64,000 nucleotides of DNA, taken from the NCBI RefSeq assembly GCF_016725325.1, contig NZ_CP068083.1, forward strand, positions 1,798,001 to 1,862,000. Reading direction: 5' to 3'. Of the stretch, positions 35,582 to 45,535 are shown piece after piece. This stretch comes from Sphingobacterium spiritivorum (GTDB taxonomy: Bacteria; Bacteroidota; Bacteroidia; Sphingobacteriales; Sphingobacteriaceae). The position numbers and the translations under genes are program-made. The number at the start of each line of letters is the position of its first letter. Within the stretch, counting starts at the first letter, position 1. The notes beneath the pieces were generated by a model. It was not told where the DNA came from. It saw only the letters and a list, made by a program, of their open reading frames with translations, and did no database searches.

Positions 35582-37342
35582 ATGAAAATCCATAAATGGG
35601 TAATCGCAGCAACTGTTTGTAGTTTTTTGGGAACACTTCCTCTGTACGGACAGTATAAATCTGCTGTCAAAAATGAGAGTGTGTTGCTCCTTAATCAGGA
35701 GGGAATGATTCCTCTTAAAAAGCTGGATGACTATAAAATTGTTATTGCCAGCCCTTCTTCAGATAAATTTGCGGATTTTATTGCTCAGGCCGGACGTTAC
35801 ACCGAATTTGAAACAAAGGGGCTGGAAAAACTGGATGAGAGTATTAAGTATGCGAATACGGTTATTGTTCCATTACAAGATGCGGATATCACGGATCAAT
35901 TCGTCTACCAGCTGGTGCAGGCCCGTAAAAATAATAAAAAGATCATCCTTGCTGTTTTCGGTAACGGAAGCGGATTGACGAAATTGAACAGCCTTACAAT
36001 ACCAATTCTGTTTAATACAAATACAGATAGTCAGACGCAGAAAAACGCGGCTATGACAATTTTTGGCGGGATCTCCAGTACCGCAAAACTGGATAAGACT
36101 TATAGTTTTTATTTTCAAAAGGGAGCCGGTTTCAATACGAATCAAACCAGACTTCAGTATACAGAGGGGCAGAACAGCTCTCTTAATCTAAATAAGCTCA
36201 CAAAAAAAATAGATGAGATTGCTGCAGAAGCCATCAGCAAACAAGCGACTCCTGGTGCTGTAGTGATGATTATTAAGGATGGACAGGTCATTTTTGAAAA
36301 AGGCTACGGATATCACACTTATGACAAAAAGACGCCTACGACTATAGGTAATATTTTTGATCTTGCTTCCGTGAGCAAAATTGCAGGTACAACCCCTGTT
36401 ATTATGCGTCTTACAGAACAACATGTGATCAATCTGGATAGTACCATAGGAGACTACCTGTATCAGGCACAGGCAACCAATAAAAAGAACATCTCCTTAA
36501 GAAGTGTAATGTTGCATGAAGCAGGATTTACTCCCTTTATTCCATTTTACAGAAACCTGAAACCCGGAGATCTGGAACGTCGTTTTTCGGCAAGTCATCA
36601 GGTGAAAGTTGCAGATAGCTGTTATCTGCTGAACAATTACTACAGAGATGTGATGTGGCCTGAAATGCTAAATTCTCCGGTCAAGCCGGTCGGCAATTAT
36701 GTATACAGTGATATCAGTATGTATGTCATGAAAGAAGTTGCAGAGCATCAGACGGGCGTACCTATGCAGGATTATGTACAGAAGAACTTTTATAAGCCGT
36801 TGGGTATGAAGACTGCAGGATATCTTCCAAGAGACCGTTTTGCAAAAGAAAATATTATTCCTACAGAGCATGACACTTCTTTTCGTAAAGTCCTTTTACA
36901 AGGTTATGTTCATGATCAGGGAGCTGCAATGGCCGGTGGAGTGGCAGGACATGCCGGGCTTTTTGCTACCGCAAATGACCTGGCCATATATGGTCAGTTA
37001 CTTTTAAACAGAGGAGAGTATGGTGGAAACCGCTATTTTAAAGGAGAAACAGTGGATCTGTTTACCAGCAAACAATCCGCAACGAGCAGACGAGGACTTG
37101 GATTTGACCGTTGGGATCCGAATCCAAAAAATGAATATCCTTCTAAAGGTGCAAATAGCTCCGTATATGGACATACCGGATACACCGGTACATGTATCTG
37201 GATAGATCCGTCTAATCAGCTTATCTATATTTTCTTATCCAACAGAGTTCACCCGCAGGTTTCATCTAAATTGCTGGACCTGAATATCCGCAGCCGGATT
37301 CAGGATGCCATATATGAGACGCTCGATGAAGTAAAGAAATAA
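35582..37342 (+). CDS. Serine hydrolase (beta-lactamase class C-like) with an N-terminal GH3 C-domain remnant
   Basis: A 586-residue exported protein. After the signal peptide, residues 25-195 (KNESVLLLNQEGMIPLKKL; IILAVFGNGSGLTKL) resemble the C-terminal domain of GH3 beta-N-acetylhexosaminidases. Residues 205-585 are a penicillin-binding/class C beta-lactamase domain: nucleophile Ser263 in SVSK, YSD as the second motif, and HTG in YGHTGYTGT as the third. In Bacteroidota, a larger GH3-NagZ plus beta-lactamase fusion of about 1000 residues is common; here the GH3 catalytic barrel is absent, so this looks like a shortened version. Probable role in peptidoglycan or D-amino-acid ester hydrolysis; it precedes a dipeptidase on the same strand. 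Confidence 0.75.
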   Translation: MKIHKWVIAATVCSFLGTLPLYGQYKSAVKNESVLLLNQEGMIPLKKLDDYKIVIASPSSDKFADFIAQAGRYTEFETKGLEKLDESIKYANTVIVPLQDADITDQFVYQLVQARKNNKKIILAVFGNGSGLTKLNSLTIPILFNTNTDSQTQKNAAMTIFGGISSTAKLDKTYSFYFQKGAGFNTNQTRLQYTEGQNSSLNLNKLTKKIDEIAAEAISKQATPGAVVMIIKDGQVIFEKGYGYHTYDKKTPTTIGNIFDLASVSKIAGTTPVIMRLTEQHVINLDSTIGDYLYQAQATNKKNISLRSVMLHEAGFTPFIPFYRNLKPGDLERRFSASHQVKVADSCYLLNNYYRDVMWPEMLNSPVKPVGNYVYSDISMYVMKEVAEHQTGVPMQDYVQKNFYKPLGMKTAGYLPRDRFAKENIIPTEHDTSFRKVLLQGYVHDQGAAMAGGVAGHAGLFATANDLAIYGQLLLNRGEYGGNRYFKGETVDLFTSKQSATSRRGLGFDRWDPNPKNEYPSKGANSSVYGHTGYTGTCIWIDPSNQLIYIFLSNRVHPQVSSKLLDLNIRSRIQDAIYETLDEVKK

Positions 37343-37486
37343 AAGTAGGGTCTGTCAATCGTTGAAAAGCCGTATTCTAATGAAATATCATGTCGTACAG
37401 GCTGCACAAACACCAATGAATATAGTTTGGATATTCTGTATTACCATTGAAAATCAAATTATATACATGGAATAAAAGATACTCTT

Positions 37487-38656
37487 ATGATTAAAATAGT
37501 CAAACAGTTAACTGTAGGAATTACACTTATGAGTGCTTTCTCTTCTGTATTTGCCCAGGATTACAAACAGATTCATAAGGATCTGATTGTCGTGGATGGC
37601 CATAATGATGTGATCTATGAATCTATTTTCAAGGGCAAGGATATTGGTAAGCGGCTGAATACAGGCCATACAGATCTCCCCAGGCTTAAAGAAGGCGGGG
37701 TGGATGTGCAGGTCTTTGCTGTATGGTCGGATGATAAGAAATGGAAAAAGGGTGCATTTAATCATGCAAACGACCAGATTGATGCGCTGGAGAAAATGAT
37801 TTCGAAAAATTCGCAGCAGATCGAACTGGCCAAAAGCTCCAAAGATATAGATGCCATACTGAATAAAGGAAAGATTGCTGCGGTGATAGGTGTAGAAGGT
37901 GGCAACATGATTGAAAGCAAAATTGCGAATCTGGAAAAGCTATATGACAGGGGAGTCCGTTATCTTACATTGACATGGAATTATAATCTTCCATGGGTTA
38001 CAGCAGCAGCTATTGAGGTCAAAACAAGCTCTGATAAAGGTAAGGGACTGACAGCGCATGGAAAGGATATTATCCGAAGGATGAATGAACTGGGGATGAT
38101 GGTGGATCTTTCTCATGGAGGTGAAAAGACTTTTTATGATGTTATCGCCACATCTACCAAACCGATTCTGGTATCTCATAGTAATGCCTATGCTTTAATG
38201 CCACATTATCGTAATCTGAAAGACGAACAACTGGAAGCCTTAAAGAAAAATGGCGGAGTCATCGGTGTAAATTTTTATTCGGGATTTTTAGATCCGACGT
38301 ATACAGAACGGGTCAAGAAGCTTTACCGCAAGCATTTTGGAGATAAAGGGAACTATAAATTATCCCCTACCCGCCAATATGAAAAACTGCCAAAGAAATT
38401 ACAGCATGAGGCTAATGCTCCGATGTCCAAATTGCTGGAACATATTAATTATCTGGTTAAGAAAGTCGGTGTCGACCACGTGGCCATAGGATCCGATTAT
38501 GATGGAATCGAATCTCCTCCGCGTGAGCTGGAAGATGTAAGTACATTCCCCTTATTGACTAAAGCACTTCTGGAACAGGGGTATTCCAAAGAAGATGTAG
38601 GCAAAATAATGGGAGGTAATTTTCTACGCTTACTGCGCGAAAACGAAGTACATTAG
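37487..38656 (+). CDS. Membrane dipeptidase (peptidase family M19), exported
   Basis: A 389-residue zinc dipeptidase of the renal-dipeptidase family. Signal peptide ends VFAQ. Metal-site motifs are VDGHNDV near the N-terminus, the bridging Glu in GVEGGNM, HGG in VDLSHGG, His in ILVSHSNAY, and GSDYDGI near the C-terminus. Family members cleave dipeptides, including those with D-residues, and may work with the preceding serine hydrolase in envelope peptide turnover. Its stop codon overlaps that of the convergent symporter (shared bases 38653-38656). Confidence 0.9.
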   Translation: MIKIVKQLTVGITLMSAFSSVFAQDYKQIHKDLIVVDGHNDVIYESIFKGKDIGKRLNTGHTDLPRLKEGGVDVQVFAVWSDDKKWKKGAFNHANDQIDALEKMISKNSQQIELAKSSKDIDAILNKGKIAAVIGVEGGNMIESKIANLEKLYDRGVRYLTLTWNYNLPWVTAAAIEVKTSSDKGKGLTAHGKDIIRRMNELGMMVDLSHGGEKTFYDVIATSTKPILVSHSNAYALMPHYRNLKDEQLEALKKNGGVIGVNFYSGFLDPTYTERVKKLYRKHFGDKGNYKLSPTRQYEKLPKKLQHEANAPMSKLLEHINYLVKKVGVDHVAIGSDYDGIESPPRELEDVSTFPLLTKALLEQGYSKEDVGKIMGGNFLRLLRENEVH

Positions 38657-40542
38657 AATTTCTGATCAATACTTCTGAAGTTTTTCTTCATAAATTCATT
38701 GTATTCTTTCTCCTCGATATTCATCTTATCGTACCAGTTTTTCTTGAGGATAAGTGAGGTAATTCCTAAGATCAGTATACTGGTGAATAACGGAAAGCCT
38801 TGCTTGATTACAATATACATGGGTATGAGGGTCAGGCTGCATTGCCAGATAATGCCGATAACAATATTGAACATATCACGCTTGAAGTTTGTGTTTTCCT
38901 TAAGATCCGGATATTGTGCCGTTGCTTTCTGGATGATGGGCTTCCAGAATCCCCAGGGACGTACTTTGATATAAAAATCTATCAATACTTTTTCTTCTGT
39001 AGGTTTGGAGAGCAATGTGCCCGCTATACATCCGGTAACGGATACCAACAGGAGTGCAGGGAAATAATAAAGAGGAAGTATATCCGGAAAAAACAGCGGT
39101 GCAATCATGGATGCGATAATACCTGAAAGCATTCCCCAGAAGAAACCGTTCCCATTGAAGCGCCACCAATGCCACTTCAGTACATTGGCGGCAATATATC
39201 CGCCATATAATGCGGATACGATCCATTGCAATACGGAATTGATGTTGCTGACATACATACCAATAATGGTACTGATAATCACGACAAGAGCAGATACGAT
39301 ATAGCTCACTCTGATCTGTGTCACTGCTGAAGCTTTTTTGTGTATACATTTCAGGAATACATCATTGACCAGATAGGCCTGTGCTGCGTTGACCGTAGAG
39401 GCGAATGTAGACATAAAAGCAGATAAAAGTCCGGCCAGTAAAAGACCCACCAGCCCTACGTGTGCAAATTCATTAATTGCTCTGGGTAAAATAGTTTCAA
39501 AATCTATACTATTTCCCATATTGTTAAAGTCTTCACTGAAAAAGACAAGAGCAAGAACTGTGAATCCCATAATCATAAGGTATCTTGGTATCAACAGAAT
39601 GACAGATACAGAACCGCTCATGAGTGCTGCTTCTTTGGGGCTTTTGCAGGCTAATATCTTTTGCATATCATAATTGGCTGCCGGACCTGCCATACTCATA
39701 AAAATTCCTTTGAAAAGCATCATCATCACAAATATGGTAAACAGACTATACTGATCTTCATTGATTTTGTCCATAATGGAGGGGATGAGATTACTCCAGT
39801 CGAGGTCCAGTGTCCAGCCAAAAGACGGAGAACCCCAGCCTGCAGGAGTGTGAGCTGCCAGCATTTCAGGGCTTACTTTATTCATCGCGATAACAGCGAT
39901 CACCATTCCGGATACGGTCATAATACTGAACTGTACAACATCGGCCCAGACAATACTGTGCATACCGCCTAGCATCACATAGAAAGTTGCAATACCGGTG
40001 AAAAAAATTCCGTAAACCTGTGCGACGGACGCTGTTTCAAGATGAAGCGGAATATATTGGGAGACAAATTCCCAGGGAAAGAATACTTCCATAAACTTGC
40101 CGATCCCGATAAATCCATAACTTAAGAACCCCAGTACACCCATCAGGGCATAGAGGATCACGATAGTATGAGAGAGATTGGCCCCCCGTCCATAACCAAA
40201 CCGTGTACGTATCCATTCTGCTCCTGTAAGTACATTGGAGCGCCGCAACCATACGGAGAGATAGATCATAAGGAAAACCTGATTAAATACAGGCCACAGC
40301 CACGGAATCCAAAGACTCTTGAATCCATACACAAATGCAAGGTAAACCATCCACATGGTGCCTGAAATATCAAACATTCCGGAAGCATCGGAGAGACCCA
40401 GTAAATAGAAGGGAAGAGATTTGCCGCCCAGAAAATAAGAGTCAAGATTTTTAGATGCTTTCTTTTTCAGCAATAAGCCGATGACAATCATTGTAATGAG
40501 GTATACAACAATAATAAGAATGTCTATAAACTGGAGTTTCAT
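38653..40542 (-). CDS. Sodium:solute symporter (SSS family)
   Basis: A 629-residue inner-membrane sodium-coupled transporter. About 14 hydrophobic helices are seen, with SSS signatures SYFLGGKSLPFYLLGLSDASGMFD (key GGKSLP and SDAS), the GLLLAGLLSAFMSTFASTVNAA sodium-binding segment, and a C-terminal cytoplasmic stretch. It is the most distal gene of the SusCD locus and probably carries the disaccharide or sugar into the cytoplasm (inference). A 240-base gap separates it from the phosphorylase gene; no clear promoter was seen in the gap, which contains a small CCATCC/GGATGG hairpin at 40731-40750. Confidence 0.9.
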   Translation of the reverse strand: MKLQFIDILIIVVYLITMIVIGLLLKKKASKNLDSYFLGGKSLPFYLLGLSDASGMFDISGTMWMVYLAFVYGFKSLWIPWLWPVFNQVFLMIYLSVWLRRSNVLTGAEWIRTRFGYGRGANLSHTIVILYALMGVLGFLSYGFIGIGKFMEVFFPWEFVSQYIPLHLETASVAQVYGIFFTGIATFYVMLGGMHSIVWADVVQFSIMTVSGMVIAVIAMNKVSPEMLAAHTPAGWGSPSFGWTLDLDWSNLIPSIMDKINEDQYSLFTIFVMMMLFKGIFMSMAGPAANYDMQKILACKSPKEAALMSGSVSVILLIPRYLMIMGFTVLALVFFSEDFNNMGNSIDFETILPRAINEFAHVGLVGLLLAGLLSAFMSTFASTVNAAQAYLVNDVFLKCIHKKASAVTQIRVSYIVSALVVIISTIIGMYVSNINSVLQWIVSALYGGYIAANVLKWHWWRFNGNGFFWGMLSGIIASMIAPLFFPDILPLYYFPALLLVSVTGCIAGTLLSKPTEEKVLIDFYIKVRPWGFWKPIIQKATAQYPDLKENTNFKRDMFNIVIGIIWQCSLTLIPMYIVIKQGFPLFTSILILGITSLILKKNWYDKMNIEEKEYNEFMKKNFRSIDQKF

Positions 40543-40782
40543 TGGAAATCTGCTATCCTTTTGTATGTATCAACCGGAATATAATTGTTTAAGGAGCGGC
40601 TAAAGGTACATTTTTTCTCTTTCTTTACAAGTGTAATATAGTAGTCACCGGTTAGTCTTCAGAAATTTTTCTGAAAGTTGACCCGTCTCTAAAGGTTAAT
40701 ATATCAAATAGATAATGTCGTTGTTCTATCCCATCCTTGTTAGCGGATGGAGCGTAAATAACACATGAATATACTCATCTTT

Positions 40783-41988
40783 TTATTGATGCTGTTGGTT
40801 GTATATATTGTTTCTGTCAATGAGTTCGTTAATTTTTTTTAAAGATTCTATGGTTCTTAAACCGTCTTGCGGCGTGTGAAGACAATAATCCAGTAATTGG
40901 TCTATCGAAGAAACGGCTACATGCATGCGGGTATCACTGGATGCGTAATAAATATAAACGGTTCCGTTTTCATCGGCAATCCAGCCATTGGAAAACAGCA
41001 CATTAGATACGTCACCAATCCGCTCACCCTGTTCCGGAGCCATGAAATAGCCTGCCGGCTCGGCGATCAGTATATCCGGATTGATCAGATCAGTCAGGTA
41101 CAGATAGAGTACATATCGTAGCCCGGCTGCGGTATGTCGTACACCATGTGCCAGGTGCAGCCAGCCTTCAGCAGTCTTAAGCGGAGAAGGTCCTTCTCCG
41201 TTTTTAACCTCTTTGATGGTATGATAATGACGCTTATTAATGATTATCTCGTTTTGAATTACGGCGTGGCGGATATCATCTGTGAGTGCCCAACCAATTC
41301 CGCCTCCGTTTCTGGCCAGAATAAAATCATCCTGAGGGCGTGTATACAGGGCATATTTGCCATTTACGAATTCAGGATGTAAGACGACATTACGTTGCTG
41401 GCTGTCAGACTTGATATTGGAAAGTCTTTCCCAATGTGTAAAATCTTTTGTCCGGATAATGCCTGCTGAAGCGATAGCAGATGACAAATCTCCCGGAGAA
41501 GCTTTCGGATCATGCCTTTCACTACAAAAAACGCCATAAATCCACCCGTCTTCATGGGCTGTCAGGCGTATATCATAAACATTTGTCTCCTGTTCATCAT
41601 TATCAGGAAAAGATAAAGGACGCTCCCAGAATCGAAAATTATCAATCCCATTGGGACTTTCGGCTATAGCAAAGAAGGATTTTCTGTCGACCCCTTCTAC
41701 ACGAACAAGGAGAAGATAGCTGCCCTTCCATTTGATTGCTCCGGCATTTAATGTAGAATTGACCGGGATTCGTTCTAAAAAATGTGGGTTTGTTTCGGGA
41801 TTAAGGTCATATCTCCAGTTTAACGGAATATGATGTTTGCTGATAACCGGATATTTATAGCGATTTATAATCCCATTGAAATCCGATTGAGGCATGTTGG
41901 TTCTCGTCAGTAACTCCTCGTGTCTGTCAAAAAGTAATGTTTTTCGCTGGTTAAAAAAGTGTCCCCTCATGTTGTTCTGCTGGCTCAT
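40783..41988 (-). CDS. Glycoside phosphorylase family GH130, probable 4-O-beta-mannosyl-glucose phosphorylase
   Basis: A 401-residue cytoplasmic phosphorylase (no signal peptide). It reads closely like the GH130_1 group: [45 protein letters not shown], the conserved NVYDIRL segment with the catalytic Asp, [23 protein letters not shown] and [21 protein letters not shown] (long motifs given here as landmarks, key residues E, D, R and H). Enzymes of this group convert beta-mannosyl-glucose plus phosphate to mannose 1-phosphate and glucose. It sits between the symporter and the sulfotransferase in the SusCD locus. Confidence 0.85.
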   Translation of the reverse strand: MSQQNNMRGHFFNQRKTLLFDRHEELLTRTNMPQSDFNGIINRYKYPVISKHHIPLNWRYDLNPETNPHFLERIPVNSTLNAGAIKWKGSYLLLVRVEGVDRKSFFAIAESPNGIDNFRFWERPLSFPDNDEQETNVYDIRLTAHEDGWIYGVFCSERHDPKASPGDLSSAIASAGIIRTKDFTHWERLSNIKSDSQQRNVVLHPEFVNGKYALYTRPQDDFILARNGGGIGWALTDDIRHAVIQNEIIINKRHYHTIKEVKNGEGPSPLKTAEGWLHLAHGVRHTAAGLRYVLYLYLTDLINPDILIAEPAGYFMAPEQGERIGDVSNVLFSNGWIADENGTVYIYYASSDTRMHVAVSSIDQLLDYCLHTPQDGLRTIESLKKINELIDRNNIYNQQHQ

Positions 41989-42002
41989 GTTTGATCAATA
42001 GG

Positions 42003-43820
42003 TTATAGGTTGTCCGGATACATGGGAAGGCGTGTTACCCTGTGAAAAGCGGTGTAGCTAGGGGAGCTGATCTCCAGTTCATAAATGACTTCCTTGGTTT
42101 TACCATCGATTTCAATAATATGGCCTCCGTAGCCTTTGTTGGTTACCGTTCCCATGCCGGGACAGAATAATATATTTCCGGTTTGGGATAGGTATTGTAC
42201 TCCTGAAAGAGCCTGTGAAAAAGTTCTTCTTCCTCTGTTTTGTCCATATGCCCACACCTGTTGTACAGTTTTTTTGCCTTCATCGACCGCATATTCTACT
42301 ACACGGCTGTAGCTTTCATCGGAACTTAGATCATTGGGTTTAAAATGGCGGTTGTAGCCATTATCAAAAACAAGGATATTGCCGTTTGGCATTACTACAG
42401 GGGTATGGGGCCCCCATGGCCAGTCAAAATCAGGATGAGCGACTTCTCCGGAGATGATCCGGGAATCTGTAATCGGCTGTCCCTGCTTATCAACAGGCTG
42501 TAAGAGATAAGACTGATAGTTTGCTCCCCATCCTTTGTGTGGTGAAATAATCCATTTCAGTTTATGAGATGGATTAAAGCTGGTAATCCCCTGATAACGT
42601 AAGGTTGCCAGAAGATCATTACCCCGCTCCGTAATAGAGTTGTTATGTGCCCAGTTGGTTGGGGTCTGTGCGAATGGTGGAGGAGTATTTTCATCCCCTT
42701 TGTCATAGCGCGAACTGTCCAGCATACTGACAAGATCCCATTCATTTACCAGATTTCCTGAGCTAGGATTAAGTTCAATAATATGATCGTTTATTCTAGG
42801 TTTACCATTATTCAGACGCGCACTTGATTTTGTTACTGTGACAAGAAAGTTGCCGTTTTTGGCCTCTGATACTTCATGATGGAAAGTGTATCCTAATTTC
42901 TTGAGATCCCACTGCCGGACAAGTTTTCCGAACATATCCAATTCAACAATTCGGTTTTGATACATATCTCCTGACAGAAAATTCCCGTTTTTAAGTCTCT
43001 TCAGACCAATAGAGGCACCTAAAGACTGCAGATCCGGAGACTTTTTGAGCAACAATATCCATCGGATCTCTCCATCGGCATCCAACATATAGGGACAGGA
43101 AGTATCCAGTTCGCTCTCTCCCGGATAACTTACCAGATTCAATCCGGGTTCCATTCGGACTCTTTGAGCAGTGATGATTTCAAAAGCGGGGAAAGAACTT
43201 ATATCAAGAGGTTTTGTTTGGATCGATATAGAAGTACGGCCACGTTCAAGACCATCTTTGTCCGTGAATACAAGTTCTACTTTATTATTAAAATTGGCAT
43301 ACAGTCCGAATACCGGTATTTGCTGTCTTGGAGTTTGTGCCTGCAGTAAGTGTGTAATTGTGCCTTGTTCTCCGGATTTACCTTTCACGATGACTTTGAT
43401 CCTGCCTGCTGCCGGTAATAGTACATCTACCATAGCCGCGAGCGGATTATATCCTGAAGGATCTAAAACGATATCCTTCACAATGAAGTCAAGTTTATCT
43501 CCTTTTGAGGGGATAGCGATGGACTGGTGATCCGTAAATGTGATTTGTGTAGACCATAGTTCAGGACTTTCTTTGATATCTCTGACATTAGATACAGGCA
43601 CACTGATCTCTCCTGTCTCAAAATGAAAAACATAATATTCAGCACCCTTTGTATATTTTTGGAGAAGAACTCCTTTATCAATCATGGCTTGAAGAGCTGC
43701 ACGAAAGGGAAGGTCGGCACTTGTTGCTTCGACCTTGTCATCCTTACAACGTACGTAAAGCAAAAGGATAAGGAACAATACCAGTGTATGGAATCCCCTC
43801 CTTAAAAATTGTCCAGGCAT
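42003..43820 (-). CDS. Aryl-sulfate sulfotransferase-like lipoprotein
   Basis: A 605-residue lipoprotein from ATG 43820 (lipobox YVRC); the frame opens 21 codons earlier, which would spoil the signal peptide. The N-terminal third has a strand-rich domain as in ASST_N; the rest is a beta propeller of the arylsulfotransferase family with HHEVSEAKNGNFLVTVT, TNWAHNNSITERGNDLLATL, GPHTPVVMPNGNILVFDNG and RVVEYAVDEGKK. E. coli ASST transfers sulfate between phenols through a His intermediate; candidate His residues lie in the first two segments. It is embedded in a carbohydrate-use locus, so its acceptor or donor may be unusual. Activity is not proven by sequence alone. Confidence 0.78.
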   Translation of the reverse strand: MPGQFLRRGFHTLVLFLILLLYVRCKDDKVEATSADLPFRAALQAMIDKGVLLQKYTKGAEYYVFHFETGEISVPVSNVRDIKESPELWSTQITFTDHQSIAIPSKGDKLDFIVKDIVLDPSGYNPLAAMVDVLLPAAGRIKVIVKGKSGEQGTITHLLQAQTPRQQIPVFGLYANFNNKVELVFTDKDGLERGRTSISIQTKPLDISSFPAFEIITAQRVRMEPGLNLVSYPGESELDTSCPYMLDADGEIRWILLLKKSPDLQSLGASIGLKRLKNGNFLSGDMYQNRIVELDMFGKLVRQWDLKKLGYTFHHEVSEAKNGNFLVTVTKSSARLNNGKPRINDHIIELNPSSGNLVNEWDLVSMLDSSRYDKGDENTPPPFAQTPTNWAHNNSITERGNDLLATLRYQGITSFNPSHKLKWIISPHKGWGANYQSYLLQPVDKQGQPITDSRIISGEVAHPDFDWPWGPHTPVVMPNGNILVFDNGYNRHFKPNDLSSDESYSRVVEYAVDEGKKTVQQVWAYGQNRGRRTFSQALSGVQYLSQTGNILFCPGMGTVTNKGYGGHIIEIDGKTKEVIYELEISSPSYTAFHRVTRLPMYPDNL

Positions 43821-43892
43821 AATGTTTTGTGATAAAAGACAGGGAACATTTTGCTGTCCCCTGTCTGGTTTTATGAATTGCATTAGTAGTTC

Positions 43893-45518
43893 TTATCTCC
43901 AAAGCGGATGTTGCTGGATCGCAGTATTTGTATTCATCTCTCCCTGTGGTATTGGCAGATAATAATGCCTGGCCTGAAAATTCTCTGCACCTTGTTTTTT
44001 GTTGGTAACGAGGATCTGTTTCATCTGTTCGTAAGGATACCACCGTTTCAGATCAAAAAAACGGTGACCTTCGAAGAAGAATTCCAGTTCGTTCTGATGG
44101 ATCATTTCATTCCATAATTCATCAGCATTAGCCCAGGTTTTTGATGCCAGTCCGGCACGGCTTCGGATACGTGTAAGATCCGCTGCAGCATCGCCCAGTT
44201 TACCCGTTTTGATACAGGCTTCAGCGTGTAACAGCAGCACCTCAGCAAAGCGCATTACACGAAGGTTATTATTTTGATTTTGTTGATTGTACATGCTGTT
44301 TGCATCGGCTTCATTTTTATAAAAGTTGGTAAACTTTTTAATTAAGAACCGCCCTTTTACAGCATTTATAGTTGGAAAATCGGGTTCTCCGCGAAGGCGT
44401 TTGGTTGCAGAAGCTTCCCATATTTTGTCAAATGACATATTTCCAAACCATGCACCATCCGGAACAGTCGACTCAAAGTCCGAATGCTTCCAGAAAAGGC
44501 TGGTATACATCCGTTTGTCAAATCGGGAGCTTGATCCTGCAGGACGCTCTTCTGCTGTGAAGCTTTTAACAATGGAGGCTGTTGGCATCCACTTAAACCA
44601 TCCTCCGGTTCCCTGCGGGCCTACAAAATTGGCAATCACAAAACCCTGCGTACTGGTAGATTCTTCAGATCCCCAGGAACCACTGCCGAAACTACCGTCA
44701 TAGATAAGTTCAAATATGGATTCTTTGTTCAGTTCCTTATATTCGGTAAAATTGTCTTCAAAGTTTTCAACCAGATCGTAGCTATACGGAGCTTTCATAA
44801 TGGTGGCCAGCTCCGTTTCCGCTTCCGGATAACGCTTCATAAAAAGATAAGCCTTTCCCAGGTAAGCAATGGCAGCGCCTTTCGTCACACGTCCTGCTTC
44901 TGCAGCCGGTCTTGTGACAGGCAGATATTCTTTTGCGGTCTTGAAATCTTCTGTAACCTGTTTCCAGACTTCTTCCTCCGGAGAAGATTTTTTCATAATC
45001 TCATCAGAACTCTCACCTGCAGGGAGCAAGCGTATCGGAACATCCCCAAAGTTGCTGGCGAGTAGAAAATAAGCATAGCCTCTCAGGAAGCTGGCTTCTG
45101 CATACAGCTCGTTTATCTTATTTTCACTCATGGGAACATTCCGGATATTTTTGAGGACGACGTTTGCTCTGTTGATACAATTGTATAATCTTCCAAAATC
45201 GCTCTCTGCGGTATTTGCTGTATTGGTATAGGTCGCCGGTTCCCAGTTTAGAATTTCTTCACCCAGGATGAACCAGACATCATCGGCCCTGTTCATGGTA
45301 TGCCATCCTGTATATCCGCCAAAATATCCGTACATCTGTCCCCGTATTGGCGAATAAACAGTTGCTAAAGCAGCCTGAGCATTGGCTTCAGAAGTCCAGA
45401 ATGTTTCTTCCACAGCCTGGTTTGGATTGACCAGATCTAAAAAGTCTGATTTACAGCTGGATAGAGATAGTGTGACTATCGCAGCAAATGATATATTTTT
45501 TAATATAGTGGTTTTCAT
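43893..45518 (-). CDS. susD: SusD/RagB family outer-membrane lipoprotein
   Basis: A 541-residue surface glycan-binding lipoprotein (lipobox LSSC) with the SusD start SDFLDLVNPNQAVEETFWTS, TPR-like helices (INRANVVLKNIRNV; AEASFLRGYAYFLLAS), and the C-terminal RFAEVLLLHAEACIKTG and LDLTRIR-like segment, ending with FEGHRFFDLKRW. It forms the lid of the SusC barrel and lies 17 bases after it. Confidence 0.95.
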   Translation of the reverse strand: MKTTILKNISFAAIVTLSLSSCKSDFLDLVNPNQAVEETFWTSEANAQAALATVYSPIRGQMYGYFGGYTGWHTMNRADDVWFILGEEILNWEPATYTNTANTAESDFGRLYNCINRANVVLKNIRNVPMSENKINELYAEASFLRGYAYFLLASNFGDVPIRLLPAGESSDEIMKKSSPEEEVWKQVTEDFKTAKEYLPVTRPAAEAGRVTKGAAIAYLGKAYLFMKRYPEAETELATIMKAPYSYDLVENFEDNFTEYKELNKESIFELIYDGSFGSGSWGSEESTSTQGFVIANFVGPQGTGGWFKWMPTASIVKSFTAEERPAGSSSRFDKRMYTSLFWKHSDFESTVPDGAWFGNMSFDKIWEASATKRLRGEPDFPTINAVKGRFLIKKFTNFYKNEADANSMYNQQNQNNNLRVMRFAEVLLLHAEACIKTGKLGDAAADLTRIRSRAGLASKTWANADELWNEMIHQNELEFFFEGHRFFDLKRWYPYEQMKQILVTNKKQGAENFQARHYYLPIPQGEMNTNTAIQQHPLWR

Positions 45519-45535
45519 GTTTTACTTTTTAAATG

